Origin: Daedaleopsis sinensis
Lineage: Eukaryota > Basidiomycota > Agaricomycetes > Polyporales > Polyporaceae
DNA length: 64,000 nt
Reading direction: 5' to 3'
Assembly: GCA_033807695.1 (NCBI GenBank)
Contig: CM066300.1
Location: forward strand, 2,728,001-2,792,000
Below, in pieces: positions 22,355-32,972 of the stretch. The notes beneath the pieces are model-generated. The model searched no databases. It saw nothing but the letters and a program-made list of their open reading frames with translations, and had not been told where the DNA came from. Position 1 is the stretch's first letter; each line of letters opens with the position of its first letter. A program made the translations under genes and the position numbers.

Positions 22355-24285
22355 CTACAAAAACTCGGATGGGCGTTTTAGCGGGTCACCCCCGACCTCA
22401 TCGTAGACCATTCCGGCGACTCGGAACGCGAGTTCTGTACAGATTTAGCCCCATCAGTCTCAGTCTCCGATAAAGAGGTGACGCAAATGGGGAAACGTAC
22501 CATCCGCCTGGCTACGGACAGCGGCCTCGGCGTAGACACGGACCACGTCCTCCGTCCCACTCGGTCGAACAAATGACCGGCCACCCTCATACCGCCGGAC
22601 AAGGTCGTCAATCTTTGCCTGCAGCGCTGGTGGGCTGACGAGCCGCCGCTCAGCGTCCTCGGTCTTGAACACATTTCTGTCCACGACCACGACCTTCACA
22701 AGGCGGTTGGGTAGGTCCACATACAGGGAATCCCATTCTTGGCCAGTGTAGGATTTGTGCGCCAGTACAACCTCCACGAGGAGCATGTCGGACAACGCGT
22801 CGCCCACAGTTTGATTGATCACCTCCGTGAGACTGATGAGGTGATTCAACGCTGTGGATTGGGCGGGGGTGGAAGGCTGGTGGATAGACAACTTCTCAAG
22901 GGTGTCGGGTGAGAATAGCACGGTGCCATGACCATTTGCCTCGAAGTACACGCCAATGTCGTAGTGTTCCGCAGCATGATGGAGATGTTTGACACCTGTC
23001 GGGACACATTTCACCGGGAGACGCTGCAAGGGAATGTACGATGAACAGATAGACTATTTGGTGAGAATGAAGGATGTTACCTCCGAAAGGTATTTCGTTG
23101 AACCTCCGTTAGCATAAGCTGTCTGCACAATACCCACTCGGATCTCCTCCTCCAAGCCTGCCGACTTCGTGAGCTCGCCGATGAACGCCGCAACCAGAGC
23201 CGCGATCTTGTCCCCGTCAAGCATGTGGAATTGGCTGTGGTCGTCGATATAGTAGTAGATGAGACGGTCCGCATCGCCATCTAGACTGCACCCTCGTTGA
23301 CCCGGTTTGAGAACTGAAGACAGGGAAGGAGGCAGCCTCTGCGATGTCTTGACATAGTCGGCGCCGCATGCATTGTTCAAGGCGCCAGCAGTGTCGATTG
23401 CGGTGTTATGGAGGGTGATAGGAAGGGTCTCGCCCAGTTCTTTGACCAGTTTCTCGCCGACGATAGCTCCAACACCGTTGGCGCAGTCAATGACCATCGG
23501 GGGGATAGCAGGCTTGCCAGCCTAATGCGGTGGTCAAGTACTACTCATTAGGATGTACGATGCACTTACTGCAAGCTTCTTGAAAGCCGTGCTAAGTTTC
23601 CGTAGATAGCCCTCTTCTGAATCTTCACCATACGATTCTTTGGTCCCCTTGGTATTGATAGCCTTGACAAGGTAATGCAGGACAGGTGTTGTCGTCACAC
23701 CCGCGTTGCGGGCCTCTGCACCGAGCGCCTTGAATCCATCCTCGAGAGCGGCAACGAGACTCGGGCCCGAGGGACGTGTGTCACGGGCGTAAACCACCCT
23801 TGCTGGTTTCGATAAGTCGATCCTGACATTCTTCACGAGCGTCTCCAAGGCTTCAATCAACGCTTCGGTAGTGGGCGCATTGGCAAGGTTTGTAGCGTGG
23901 GTCTCCCATGACGCCTCCAACATCTCACCGCGAGGGTCCACAAGTTTGACACCGTTGTCCTAGGAGTACGGTGAGTACTGTATGCGGCGCAGAATGCCGG
24001 TACAAGACTCGTACAGGCTCCGGATTATGGGACGCAGTGACCATGACACCGATAGTCTTGCCATCCAGTCGTTTGCTCCTCAGCGCGGCAAGGATGCCGA
24101 CCCGGAACATGACAGGATCCAAGGCATTACCCCTGCTCGCAATGATCAGCAGTATTATCGAACTCATCTGTGCGCGCGACGTACAAGGTTCTGAAACCAG
24201 CGGTGCCATACTGGAAGTGGACATTAGCAGGCTTCGGGTGCTGGTCTGCAAGAGCCCTGATGTGGTCGATAGGTAAGGAGGTCAT
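22355..24285 (-). CDS. PCM1: phosphoacetylglucosamine mutase
   Basis: Interconverts N-acetylglucosamine 6-phosphate and 1-phosphate, a step to UDP-GlcNAc for chitin, N-glycans and GPI anchors. Family landmarks: [10 protein letters not shown], the phosphoserine loop [22 protein letters not shown], the metal-binding loop [23 protein letters not shown] with [12 protein letters not shown], and the phosphate-binding loop [17 protein letters not shown]. The start is ATG 24285 ([16 protein letters not shown]), which sits in frame before FQYGTAG. The last exon is found past an intron of about 65 nt: it reads [15 protein letters not shown] and ends at TAG 22355-22357; reading through the intron would stop falsely at 22460. 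Divergent from nudC with a 238-bp gap. Confidence 0.93.
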
Positions 24286-24523
24286 GACCTTGGTAGTAGA
24301 GAGGTCGGGGAAAGAGAACGGATGTGAAGGTATTTATGCTTGCCTCGGAGAGGGCGTTACGCGCGCACATCCCCATCCGAATCTCGATCGCGACGGGCGC
24401 GGGCACGTGCGACGCGATGAAATCCATGATGCGGCATGCACTGCAGGCGGCGCAGGCAGTCCTTGGCCGCTACTCACACCCGTGTTACACCTTCAGCTTC
24501 TGCATCCTACCAGTCTTTGATTC

Positions 24524-25426
24524 ATGTCCGATAACGACGACAAGCTCAGCTCTGAGGAGAGGGAGGCTCGCGACAAGGCCGACCGCGCTCGTGAAGCAGC
24601 TGAACAGGCTGGTAGGACCTCTGCTTCACCGTGACAGTGCCCTTACTGAATGTAAAGAATATTCGTCTTCCGACAGCATTGCCGTACAGATGGACACAGC
24701 AACTCGGCGATGTCGACATCACCGTCCCCGTCCCAAAGGGTAGTCGTGCGCGCGACTTGACTGTTATAATCCAGAAGAAGAAGTTGTCCGTCGGACTGAA
24801 GGGCAAGGAGCCCATCATGTCCGGTGAGCTCTGCAAGGAAATCAAGATCGACGATAGCACTTGGACACTAGGTGAATTATGCTGGTCTCTGTGACATACG
24901 CATCTTTTCGCTTACAGAATCATAGAGGATCAAGAGAGCGTTCTAATCCATCTGGAAAAGTTGAACCAGCAGCAGTGGTGGGAGAACGTATTGACCCACC
25001 ACCCCAAGCTCGACACCACAAAAATTCAACCGGAGAACAGCAAGCTCAGCGATCTTGACGGTGAGACGAGGTAGGTGGATGTCATTTGTCCAATATCGTT
25101 TTATGTTCAACTTGTTCATATTTACCAGGGCTATGGTAGAGAAGATGATGGTGAGTACGCGCGTGCTGTATGTTGAGTAACAACAGACTGAATTCTTCTT
25201 TAGTTCGATAACCAGCAAAAGGTAATACGTCTCAGTACCTCTTAGATGACCGATCTCATGATTCGCAGCAAATGGGAAAGCCGACCTCGGACGAGATCAA
25301 AAAGATGGAAGTGCGTATAACTTGGTCACTCTCTTACCTACAGTCGGTGACTTGTGGAGTTAGGCTCTGAAGAAGTTCCAAGAGGCACACCCAGAGCTGG
25401 ATTTCTCGCAGGCGAAGATCTCGTGA
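24524..25426 (+). CDS. nudC: NudC, nuclear distribution protein with CS domain
   Basis: Hsp90-linked co-chaperone of the dynein/LIS1 nuclear migration pathway. Seven exons (24524-24611, 24677-24871, 24926-25070, 25129-25150, 25204-25221, 25269-25310, 25364-25426) total 573 nt, giving 190 residues. The CS/p23 domain starts [19 protein letters not shown] and includes [19 protein letters not shown] and STWTLED. The C-terminal tail is [19 protein letters not shown], a typical NudC ending. An acidic, helical N-terminal stretch of about 25 residues precedes it. Exons 4 and 5 are micro-exons of 22 and 18 nt, likely to be missed by gene finders. Frame continuity at each junction supports the model. 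Confidence 0.95.
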
Positions 25427-25768
25427 AAGAGGTTTGCGAATTATACCATGACGAGTATACTCAGCCTCAATGTATCATCACACAATGTACGATGTTCGGG
25501 AGGGCACACACAGCACTGAGTTTCCCAATCTCGATCCAGTCATGTATTCCAAAATGAACGGAGACCTTCGCAAGCGAAGGGAAGCGGCTATGGTCAGGAT
25601 ACAAAGTACGCAAATCAAGTCAGCCAGTACACATGAAGCACATCGTTCGGTCCGTGTTCAGCCATCGATCAACATCGTACCCTGTCGTAGGGAGCCGCGA
25701 GCTACGCCGTGTGCTGCCAGATTATCAGTACCATGCATGCAGCGAATATATTCATGACTGACAATACC
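25427..25768. other. convergent intergenic stretch
   Basis: 342 bp between the ends of nudC and the repeat-peptide gene, holding the 3' untranslated regions of both. Nothing else was recognised. Confidence 0.4.
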
Positions 25769-26829
25769 TTAGTTGCCCTTGGCTGCCGGGTTCACGAACG
25801 GCACGATCTTGCCGTCCTTCGACATAGACGGCTGCTCGACGGGGACAGTGTTGACTTCTGGTGAACGCTTTCCCTTGGCCGCGGTGTTAACGAAGGGGAC
25901 AATCTTGCCGTCCTTCGACATGGATGGCTGTTCAACGGGGACAGTGTTCACCTCGGGCGAGCGCTTGCCCTTGGCAGACGGGTTGACGAAAGGCACGATC
26001 TTGCCATTCTGGGACATGGACGGCTGCTCGACGGGGACGGTGTTAACTTCGGGAGAGCGCTTTCCCTTGGCCGCGGGGTTGACGAATGGCACGATCTTGC
26101 CGTCTTTCGACATGGATGGCTGTTCGACGGGCACGGTGTTTACTTCTGGCGAACGCTTGCCCTTGGCCGCGGGGTTCACAAACGGAACGATCTTGCCGTT
26201 CTGGGACATGGACGGCTGTTCGACGGGCACGGTGTTCACCTCGGGCGAGCGCTTTCCCTTGGCCGCGGGGTTAACGAAGGGGACAATCTTGCCGTCCTTC
26301 GACATGGACGGCTGTTCAACGGGCACGGTGTTCACCTCAGGGGAGCGCTTGCCCTTAGCAGACGGGTTGACGAAAGGCACGATCTTGCCATTCTGTGACA
26401 TGGACGGCTGCTCGACGGGGACGGTGTTGACTTCGGGAGAGCGCTTTCCCTTGGCTGTGGGGTTGACGAACGGAACGATCTTGCCGTCCTTGGACATGGA
26501 CGGTTGTTCGACGGGGACAGTGTTCACCTCGGGCGAACGCTTGCCTTTAGCAGCCGTGTTCACGAAAGGCACGATCTTGCCATTCTGGGACATGGACGGC
26601 TGGTCGACGGGCACGGTGTTGACCTCGGGGAGGGGGGCGCGCTTGTAGGCGGGGATCGTCTCGAACGAGCCGAGCTGGCGGCTGTTGAGTTCCCGCTACT
26701 AGGGCTTAGCTGTTGTGCAAGCATCGCTCGAAAGGAGTTACTTACGCGCATAGGCATGGGCATGGGGTGGGCGACTGCCTGCCCGACGAGCGCAACGGCG
26801 ACCAAGATGGTGAGGAACCGGGAGAACAT
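25769..26829 (-). CDS. secreted tandem-repeat peptide precursor with Kex2-type KR sites
   Basis: Looks like a Kex2-processed repeat protein. Exons 26829-26746 and 26695-25769 total 1011 nt, giving 336 residues. Residues 1-20 form a clear signal peptide (MFSRFLTILVAVALVGQAVA), then a short propeptide ending YKR. Nine repeats follow. The 32-residue unit runs SPEVNTVPVEQPSMS, then QNG or KDG, then KIVPFVN, ends A-K-G-K-R, and varies at only a few positions; the last copy ends KGN and stop, without KR. Units with QNG and KDG alternate through most of the array. Expected processing is signal-peptide removal, cleavage after each KR in the Golgi and C-terminal trimming, releasing nine near-identical peptides of about 30 residues. 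There is no Cys, Tyr or Trp in the repeats, so disulfides or Tyr cross-links as in ustiloxin-type peptides are not expected. Neighbours are housekeeping genes with no peptide-modifying enzyme. Function unknown. Confidence 0.85.
25780..26650. repeat. 96-bp coding tandem repeat, about nine copies, with 192-bp alternation
   Basis: This is the DNA array coding the peptide repeats. The unit is 96 bp; units with QNG and KDG variants alternate, giving a second-order period of 192 bp. Copies differ at synonymous as well as non-synonymous positions. Because the period is a multiple of three, the opposite strand is also open throughout, which is a by-product of the repeat. Confidence 0.9.
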
Positions 26830-27258
26830 CTCGACGTGAAGAATGAGCGAGTGCTGTAGAGAAATGTGTACTAGTAGTCGTGGATTCGGGTCAACCGAGG
26901 AAATGCGTCGTCCTGCGGCCAAGCGCGGGGTGGAATCTGGCGCAAAGGATTGTCAGAGCTGGAGGCTGGGAGAGAGGCATGATGTACTCACTAGAAGGGA
27001 AGGAGGAAGGGGAATGGAGAGAGAGAGGGAGATGGGCGTATATGTAACACGGAGGAACGCTGTGCGTGGACAGCGTCTGCCTCCCATCGTCCTCGGCGTA
27101 TCAACTGATCCCGGCCCTGTCACCAGGCAACCCCTCCACGAATAGCCCCCGTTGCCCGTCCCTGTCACGCATTTACTTCTGCTGTCACGCCCAGTCACAC
27201 CCTCGAATTTGCGCGTTCTCGCCGCTGATTGGCTCCCTTCCCCCTCTCCCCCTCCACC
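26830..27258. promoter_or_regulatory. divergent promoter, repeat-peptide gene / ESF1
   Basis: 429 bp between two divergent start codons. A GA/CT-rich tract lies around 26990-27030 and an inverted CCAAT box (attgg) near 27230, close to the ESF1 ATG. A secreted-peptide gene and a ribosome-assembly gene would not be expected to share control, so two separate promoters are likely. Confidence 0.45.
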
Positions 27259-29697
27259 ATGTCTGACCCTCGTTTCGCCCGCCTCAAAACCGACCCTCGC
27301 TTCAGGCGCATTAAAAAAGATAAGAACAAAGTCGTCGTTGACGAGCGATTCAAGGACATCTTCGACGACAAGGGCAAGAAAAAGGGCAAGGGCAAGAAGG
27401 ACAAGGGTAAGCCGACGTCCCCAGTGTTCTCATGATGTCTGCTCATGTCCGAGATGATCAGCGCGGGTTGACAAGTACGGGCGGCCTCTTGCGATTAATC
27501 ACGAACAGGATAACCTAAGAAGGTTCTACCGCCTCGAGGACGAAGATGAGGCCCAACTGGAGATCAAATCTGGTCCGGATTATGCCCGTGGAGGAGTCCT
27601 CCTCGAATCCTCCGACGAGGAGGACGAGGAACACGCTGCGACACCCAGTGACGACGACAGTGACTCTGGCGGCATCATCACTCTAGGGCGCGACGTTATT
27701 CAGCCTATCCCTGTGCACGATGCTACCGCAGCAGAAGTCGATCTCGACGAGGACGCCTATGCCGATCTCGATGCGCAAGCAGCTACCTACCTTGATGCCA
27801 ATCCCGATGCAGGTCGAGCTTCCGAAGTCCAACGCACCCGCCGCATAGCTGTTGTCAACCTTGACTGGGATCACATACGTGCCATCCATCTGTACAAGAT
27901 TTTCTCCTCCCTCGTCTCCCCTTCTGGCGCGCCGGTCGCCTCGGGCTCCAAAGACAATGGCAGATCCAAGAGCACCACCCAATTCGCAGTGCATGGCAGG
28001 GTCCTCAGTGTGCGCGTGTATCCCAGTGAGTTTGGCAAGGAACGTATGGCAAGAGAGGAGAAGGAGGGCCCCCCTCCTGAGGTCTTCAAGAAACGAGAAC
28101 TGAAGCCGGAGGAAATCAATGAACGCACGGTCTATGAGCTTGGAGACGGCGAGGATTACGATGAGGATGCGCTTCGGAACTACCAGCTAGAGCGACTACG
28201 GTATGTTAGTATCTCCCGTTCTGGGACTTTCCCTCATTTCTGGTTTGTAGATACTACTATGCCATCGTCGAATGTGATACTGTCGCCGCCGCGTCCCATA
28301 TCGTCAATGAGCTAGATGGAACAGAGCTTGAACGCTCTGCCAATGTCTTTGATCTGAGTTTCGTCCCAGATGACATGACCTTCGACGAAGGGTTTCGGTA
28401 CGTTCCGTCAGTCTTGAGATTCGGGTTACGACTCTAATGTCCAATTTAGCGACGAGGCTACCGATGATCTCAGCGTACCTTACAAGCCTTTGGAGTTCGT
28501 CACAGACGTATGTGTAAACCTTCGGAGTCCACGCATTCGACGCTGATACCTCGCAGGCCCTCCGTCACTCGAAAGTCAAGCTCACCTGGGACGAAGACGA
28601 GCCCGAGCGGGCTCAGATTACACGCCGCGTACTCAGTCGCAAAGAGATCGAGGAGAACGATTTCCGAGCGTATATCGCGTCTTCCTCGGAATCTGAAGAC
28701 GCTACTGGGCCGTCGAACAGCAAGGCTCACGGTCGACGCTCAAAGGATGCAGAGCGCGACAAGCTTCGCGCGCTGCTTCTCGGCGGCGGGGACGACACCA
28801 TGCCCGAGGGATGGGGGAAGCAGAACGACGAGGACGAGGACGCCGACATGGAAATCACGTTCACTCCGGGCCTCAGCACGAACAGGGACGACCAGGACGA
28901 GACGACACTCGAGAAGTATCAGCGCAAGATGCGCGAGAAAAAGAAGAAGCGTAAGGAGGAGCGGACGACGGCGGACGACGGAGATCGGAAGTCTACAAAA
29001 CCGGGCATCGACGACGATTTCTTCGGCGGAGACAGCGACGACAGCGGGGATGAGGCGGAGGTGGAGATGGAAGCGCCGAAAGGGAAGAAGGGCAAGGGCA
29101 AGGACAAGGACAAAAAGGCGAAGGTTGAAAGCAAAAGCACGGCAGACGACGAGGACGTCACGCCGGAGAGTCGTGTCGCGTCGACGGCGGAAGAGCTCGC
29201 GCTGTTGGCCGCATCCGACAACCCGAACGGCGAAGTGAAGCACTTCGACATGAAGGCCGTGCTGCGCGCTGAAAAGCGAGGTGGCAAGAAGAAGAAGGGG
29301 AAGAAGGTTAAGAGCGGTCCCGACGATGGCGAGAACGAGATCCAGGAGGACTTCTCTATCGACGTCAAGGATGACCGTTTTAAGGCTATCCTCGAGGACC
29401 ATACGTTTGCTATCGACCCTAGCAACCCTCAGTAAGTGCCATATCCTCAAATTTGCACCTGCTATCGACTGAACATTCCTTTGCAGGTTCAAGAAGACGA
29501 AGAGCATGGCAGCCCTGTTGGAAGAGCGCTCCCGTCGACAACAGGAGAAAACATCGAAGGACCGCGGATCGACGATGGCGAGGCGCAACGATCCTGATTC
29601 GCAAGGGCCCAGTTTGCAGAGCTTGGTCGAAAGCGTGAAACGGAAGAGCGCGGGCTTGGGTCGACCAGGGGAAGGAAAGCGTCGCAAGGTGTCATGA
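27259..29697 (+). CDS. ESF1: ESF1 / NUC153 nucleolar pre-rRNA processing factor
   Basis: Nucleolar protein of the 18S rRNA / small-subunit processome pathway. It opens with the ESF1 signature [15 protein letters not shown] and [11 protein letters not shown], then RVDKYGRP, an acidic linker, and the central domain with [32 protein letters not shown] and [14 protein letters not shown]. The second half holds [15 protein letters not shown], a long Lys/Asp/Glu-rich low-complexity section, and the conserved C-terminal NUC153 motif ([19 protein letters not shown] and [17 protein letters not shown]). At least five short introns are needed (near 27405, 28201, 28398, 28508 and 29432). The minus strand is open for over 300 codons across the charged section; that is a shadow. 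Confidence 0.94.
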
Positions 29698-29792
29698 TCT
29701 ACGGACAATTGCTAAAAGTACAAGTATTCCCCTCTTACATACACAATGCTACATATGGCGGGTGATTGTTCGTGCTTCGACGAAATGCTCCT

Positions 29793-31921
29793 TCAGTTGC
29801 CAGCAAGCTTCCAGATGTACAGACTGCCACGTTCTCCGATGGCAACAATTCTCCGCCCGTCGAATCCCATAGCACATGTCGTGATGTCGGGGATGTCGGG
29901 TGGACCGTCACGTCGCAGTGACTTTGCAACGACTTCCCACCCTTCAACGCTAACTAACAGCTTGTCCAACGGCGCTGGTGGTGGGTATGAATTGGAGGGA
30001 TGAGTTGGTGGTTCCTGATCGTCGCGTTGGCTTGTATCGTCGTGTGTTCCCGTGCCTCCAACTCCACCTGCATGCTGCGCAGCGCCGCCACTCCCTCCAG
30101 CGGCTGGATAGTCTTCGTCGTCAAGTCGCATCCTCGCCGTGAGCGACACGATATCATCTAGCGGAAATTTTGGAAGGGTGCGAGATTTAAAGTCCGGGAT
30201 ACTGAATGTGTGTATAGTCTTGCCTATAGGGATTAAGAGAATTGGGTCGTGATTTAGAGATCGATATATGTGAGCGTCCTTCGTTTGAGGAGGCAGATGA
30301 TATGCGGACAGGATCTTGAACGATTCTAGACGGTCGCCTGTTCGTCAGTGAGAATTGAAACTCATGCTGGATCCAACGTACCGCTGTTGCGCCAGTCCTA
30401 ATATGTGTGTCAGCCTAGTAATACATCCTACGCTACATGCGATTGGTTACATACGCTTGCTGTTCCCCGCATGATTTTTTGAGGTAGTTTGCCAGGTGGG
30501 AAGAAACGGTTGAACCCAAGCCATTGCCACACAACCACTACCAAACCCGACTTTGCTGTGAATATGGATCTCGAGGAAATCGAGTGATATCTCACCTGTT
30601 CCTTCTTCATCGTACACTTCTTCACGATCATCTTGGTCGATCCGCATCAGCGCAGTTGCACTGCAAGAAACCAGTACATCGTCTGCCAGCCTGCCGATTG
30701 TCATTCATATCGCTGTCCTGCTCATGTGTAGACGACGCACCATTCAACTCGCAGCACCCGCGCTTTGTGTATCAGATCCGTGCTGAATAGTGGCTTATCC
30801 TCCCTCTCGAGAATTGGTGCTGTATCGACGTCGGGAGAGGGCGAAAATACCGAAGGAGGGATACGCCAAATCTTTACGGCGCGGTCCATCTGTCGAAAGA
30901 TGAGTCGACAGGATCGGGAAGATGTCTCAGCAACTTACGCCACCTGTTGCGAGAAGAGGTGCAGAAGGATGAAAGGTCTACAAGGGAAGCTCAGTGACAC
31001 AGAACAAACGCAGCGGCACAACAAACTAACCGAGGTGAATACTGCCCCTCTGTGTCCACCTGAACGACCGCCGACCATGACGCACACACAACGTCCGGTT
31101 CCTTCGCCCTCTGGTTCGTACATGTGTAACCCGTGAGCGGGACCCGCAAAGCTCGGACCCTTGTTTGGTAGCCAGTGTGGATTGTTCGGAAATCGTACTG
31201 GTTCCAATGACAGGTCGTACAGCCGTGTCGTGAAATCTCTCGAAGTCGTGCTGAATAAGTGTGGTTGCACAGGATGTATCGCCAGAGAAGTGATAGGCTA
31301 CATGGCGGACATTCCGTCAGTCACCCACTGAGTCAGTGTAGCGAGAACGTACTTACTCCTCCGTGTCCTCGTAATCTGCCAACAATCGAGCGGCTGGTCA
31401 CATCGTATATCAAGATAACGCTGTTCACCGTGAATACTAATACAGGCCGGATATGGGGCTTAAACATCAGAGCCCATACGATGTTCTGGACCTCCACCTC
31501 GGTCTGTAGGACGATCAACTCTTCCGAAGCTTATGCGTATAACTGACATGGAGCTCACCTCGGGAAGTCTCACTTGAATTGGGCGGACAGTGGCTAGCCG
31601 CGGATAGAGGATAACATGACCTGTCCCACCAACAGCGATGGTCCCGGTCCATCTTTGGAGTGCTTCGTCCCATCGAGCCCTGTTCTCAGGATCGTGCAGG
31701 GAACGACCGCCCCATAAAGTGAACAGGGACTGCGAATTCCAGGGAAAGCAAGCTAAGCAATGGTGCACTTGCCCCTTGGCCTGTGGAAGAACTTGAGTGC
31801 AGTGCTCGAACATGATAGCAACCATACTGGCCGTTACGAAAGACGAGAATTTGAAGGGGGGTATATCCTTAGGTCCTCTGAACCAGGCTTGATGTGGCCG
31901 AAGTTGAGATTCGTCGAGCAT
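29793..31921 (-). CDS. EED-like WD40 protein, probable PRC2 subunit
   Basis: WD40 propeller protein most like EED/ESC, which binds H3K27me3 and activates the PRC2 methyltransferase. Blades can be followed in order: TGTIAVGGTGHVILYPRL, VLVFTVNSVILIYDVTSRSI, GHGGSITSLAIHPVQPHLFS with TTSRDFTTRLYDL, GHRGAVFTSTFHPSAPLLAT with GGMDRAVKIWRI, then HKARVLRVEWLADDVLVSCS, an aberrant segment with a WDR-type helix, and a last blade ending GERGSLYIWKLAGN. The lack of a recognisable WD in the sixth position and the HKARVLRVEWL spacing fit EED better than Cdc20- or Rae1-type propellers. The start at 31921 (MLDESQLRPHQAW) is the best ATG; a longer open frame upstream lacks one. At least nine introns. Disordered Gly/His-rich insert before the last blade. 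Confidence 0.7.
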
Positions 31922-32164
31922 GAGCAAACTTAGAGCGCAAGACCTTGGTCCTTTTCTCAATACATGGAACTGACGCAGCGAGTGCTCTTTCAACGACTAC
32001 AGGGCGTTGTGGACGTCAAGTGGACGTCGGGAACGATGATGAGGAAAGGTAGGCGGGTGATTGGTCGGCATCAGCCATCCGCGAGAATGACGCCGACGGG
32101 TCCCGGACAGGCAATCGCGTCCAACTCTCACCTCACACACGACTTCGTCCGCTCGCCTCCCACC

Positions 32165-32787
32165 ATGGCGGACCCCATTGACAGCACCTCCTCCAACACA
32201 ACGCCAGAGACTCCTGTATACGACCCTAAACCCTCTCTCCAGTACGCGTCTGCCGTCGGTCTGCAAGCTGCTGGCATCGGGGCCCTAGTCAGCGCCGTCC
32301 AAAATGCACTGGGGACGCATAGCAGTGGTGCGTCTGGGTTCTTGACACGGACAGGAGGAACCATCGGCTTCTTTGGTACGTCTTACGGCGCCGCTATGAG
32401 GAACACACAAAACGAACGATGATGGGCTCCTTAGCTGCCATGGGCGCGACATTCGCGTTGACGGAGTCCGTCGTGGCAAACCAGCGACAGGTCGACGACC
32501 CACTAAATGGTGCGGCGGGAGGTTGCGCAGCGGGTTTCTTGGCTGGTATTCGAGGTGCGCACTCTTCAACTGTAGGGAAAGCACTACTGAGGTTGTTCGC
32601 CGCAGCGCGTTCATTGCCCATGGCTCTCGCCTCCTGCGCCGTACTAGGTACGGCCGTTGGAACCTTCGATTACAACGGGAAGGGTCTTGCTCCTGAAAAG
32701 TCGGAGTCGCTGGAGGAGAGGAGGAAACGGTTCTTCAAGCAGCCCCGACCATCACCGTCTCCAGCATCTGCAGAAGATGCACAGTAG
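32165..32787 (+). CDS. complex I B14.7 (NDUFA11-type) subunit, Tim17-like membrane protein
   Basis: Accessory subunit of mitochondrial NADH:ubiquinone oxidoreductase with the Tim17/22/23 fold. Exons 32165-32375 and 32435-32787 total 564 nt, giving 187 residues. Four hydrophobic segments are visible: around LQYASAVGLQAAGIGALVSA, GGTIGFFAAMGATFALTES, GAAGGCAAGFLAGIRG and LPMALASCAVLGTAVGTF; the GAAGG...GFLAG pattern is the typical Tim17-like glycine motif. The C-terminal 35 residues are charged and Pro/Ser-rich. A Tim22/23-type protein would be the alternative; the length and absence of Tim-specific cysteines favour the complex I subunit. An inverted CCAAT box lies about 100 bp upstream. Confidence 0.75.
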
Positions 32788-32972
32788 AGCTTTGCTGGTC
32801 AATGTAGAGTCATTCAACTCTTTTTTTCTGCGCAGATACCGACGTTTGACTACGCGACTGCTTGCGAAATGACGGATGAAGAGGACAACATCATATTCGC
32901 AATAAGACACCGTGCAATACTCATAGGCATCGCCATCCGAGCTACGTCATGCTCACAACCAAACAAACGACT

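Noticed and set aside
25773..26648. 291-codon plus-strand open frame across the peptide repeats
   Set aside because: It is open only because the 96-bp repeat unit is a multiple of three and lacks stops on either strand; no signal peptide or splice support. The minus strand has both.
25769..26829. Ustiloxin/dikaritin-type ribosomal peptide gene cluster
   Set aside because: The repeats lack Tyr, and no UstY-like, tyrosinase or other modifying enzyme lies nearby; the neighbours are nudC and ESF1.
28740..29708. 322-codon minus-strand open frame opposite ESF1
   Set aside because: Shadow of the Lys/Asp/Glu-rich section; Leu/Val-rich translation without membrane-protein pattern.
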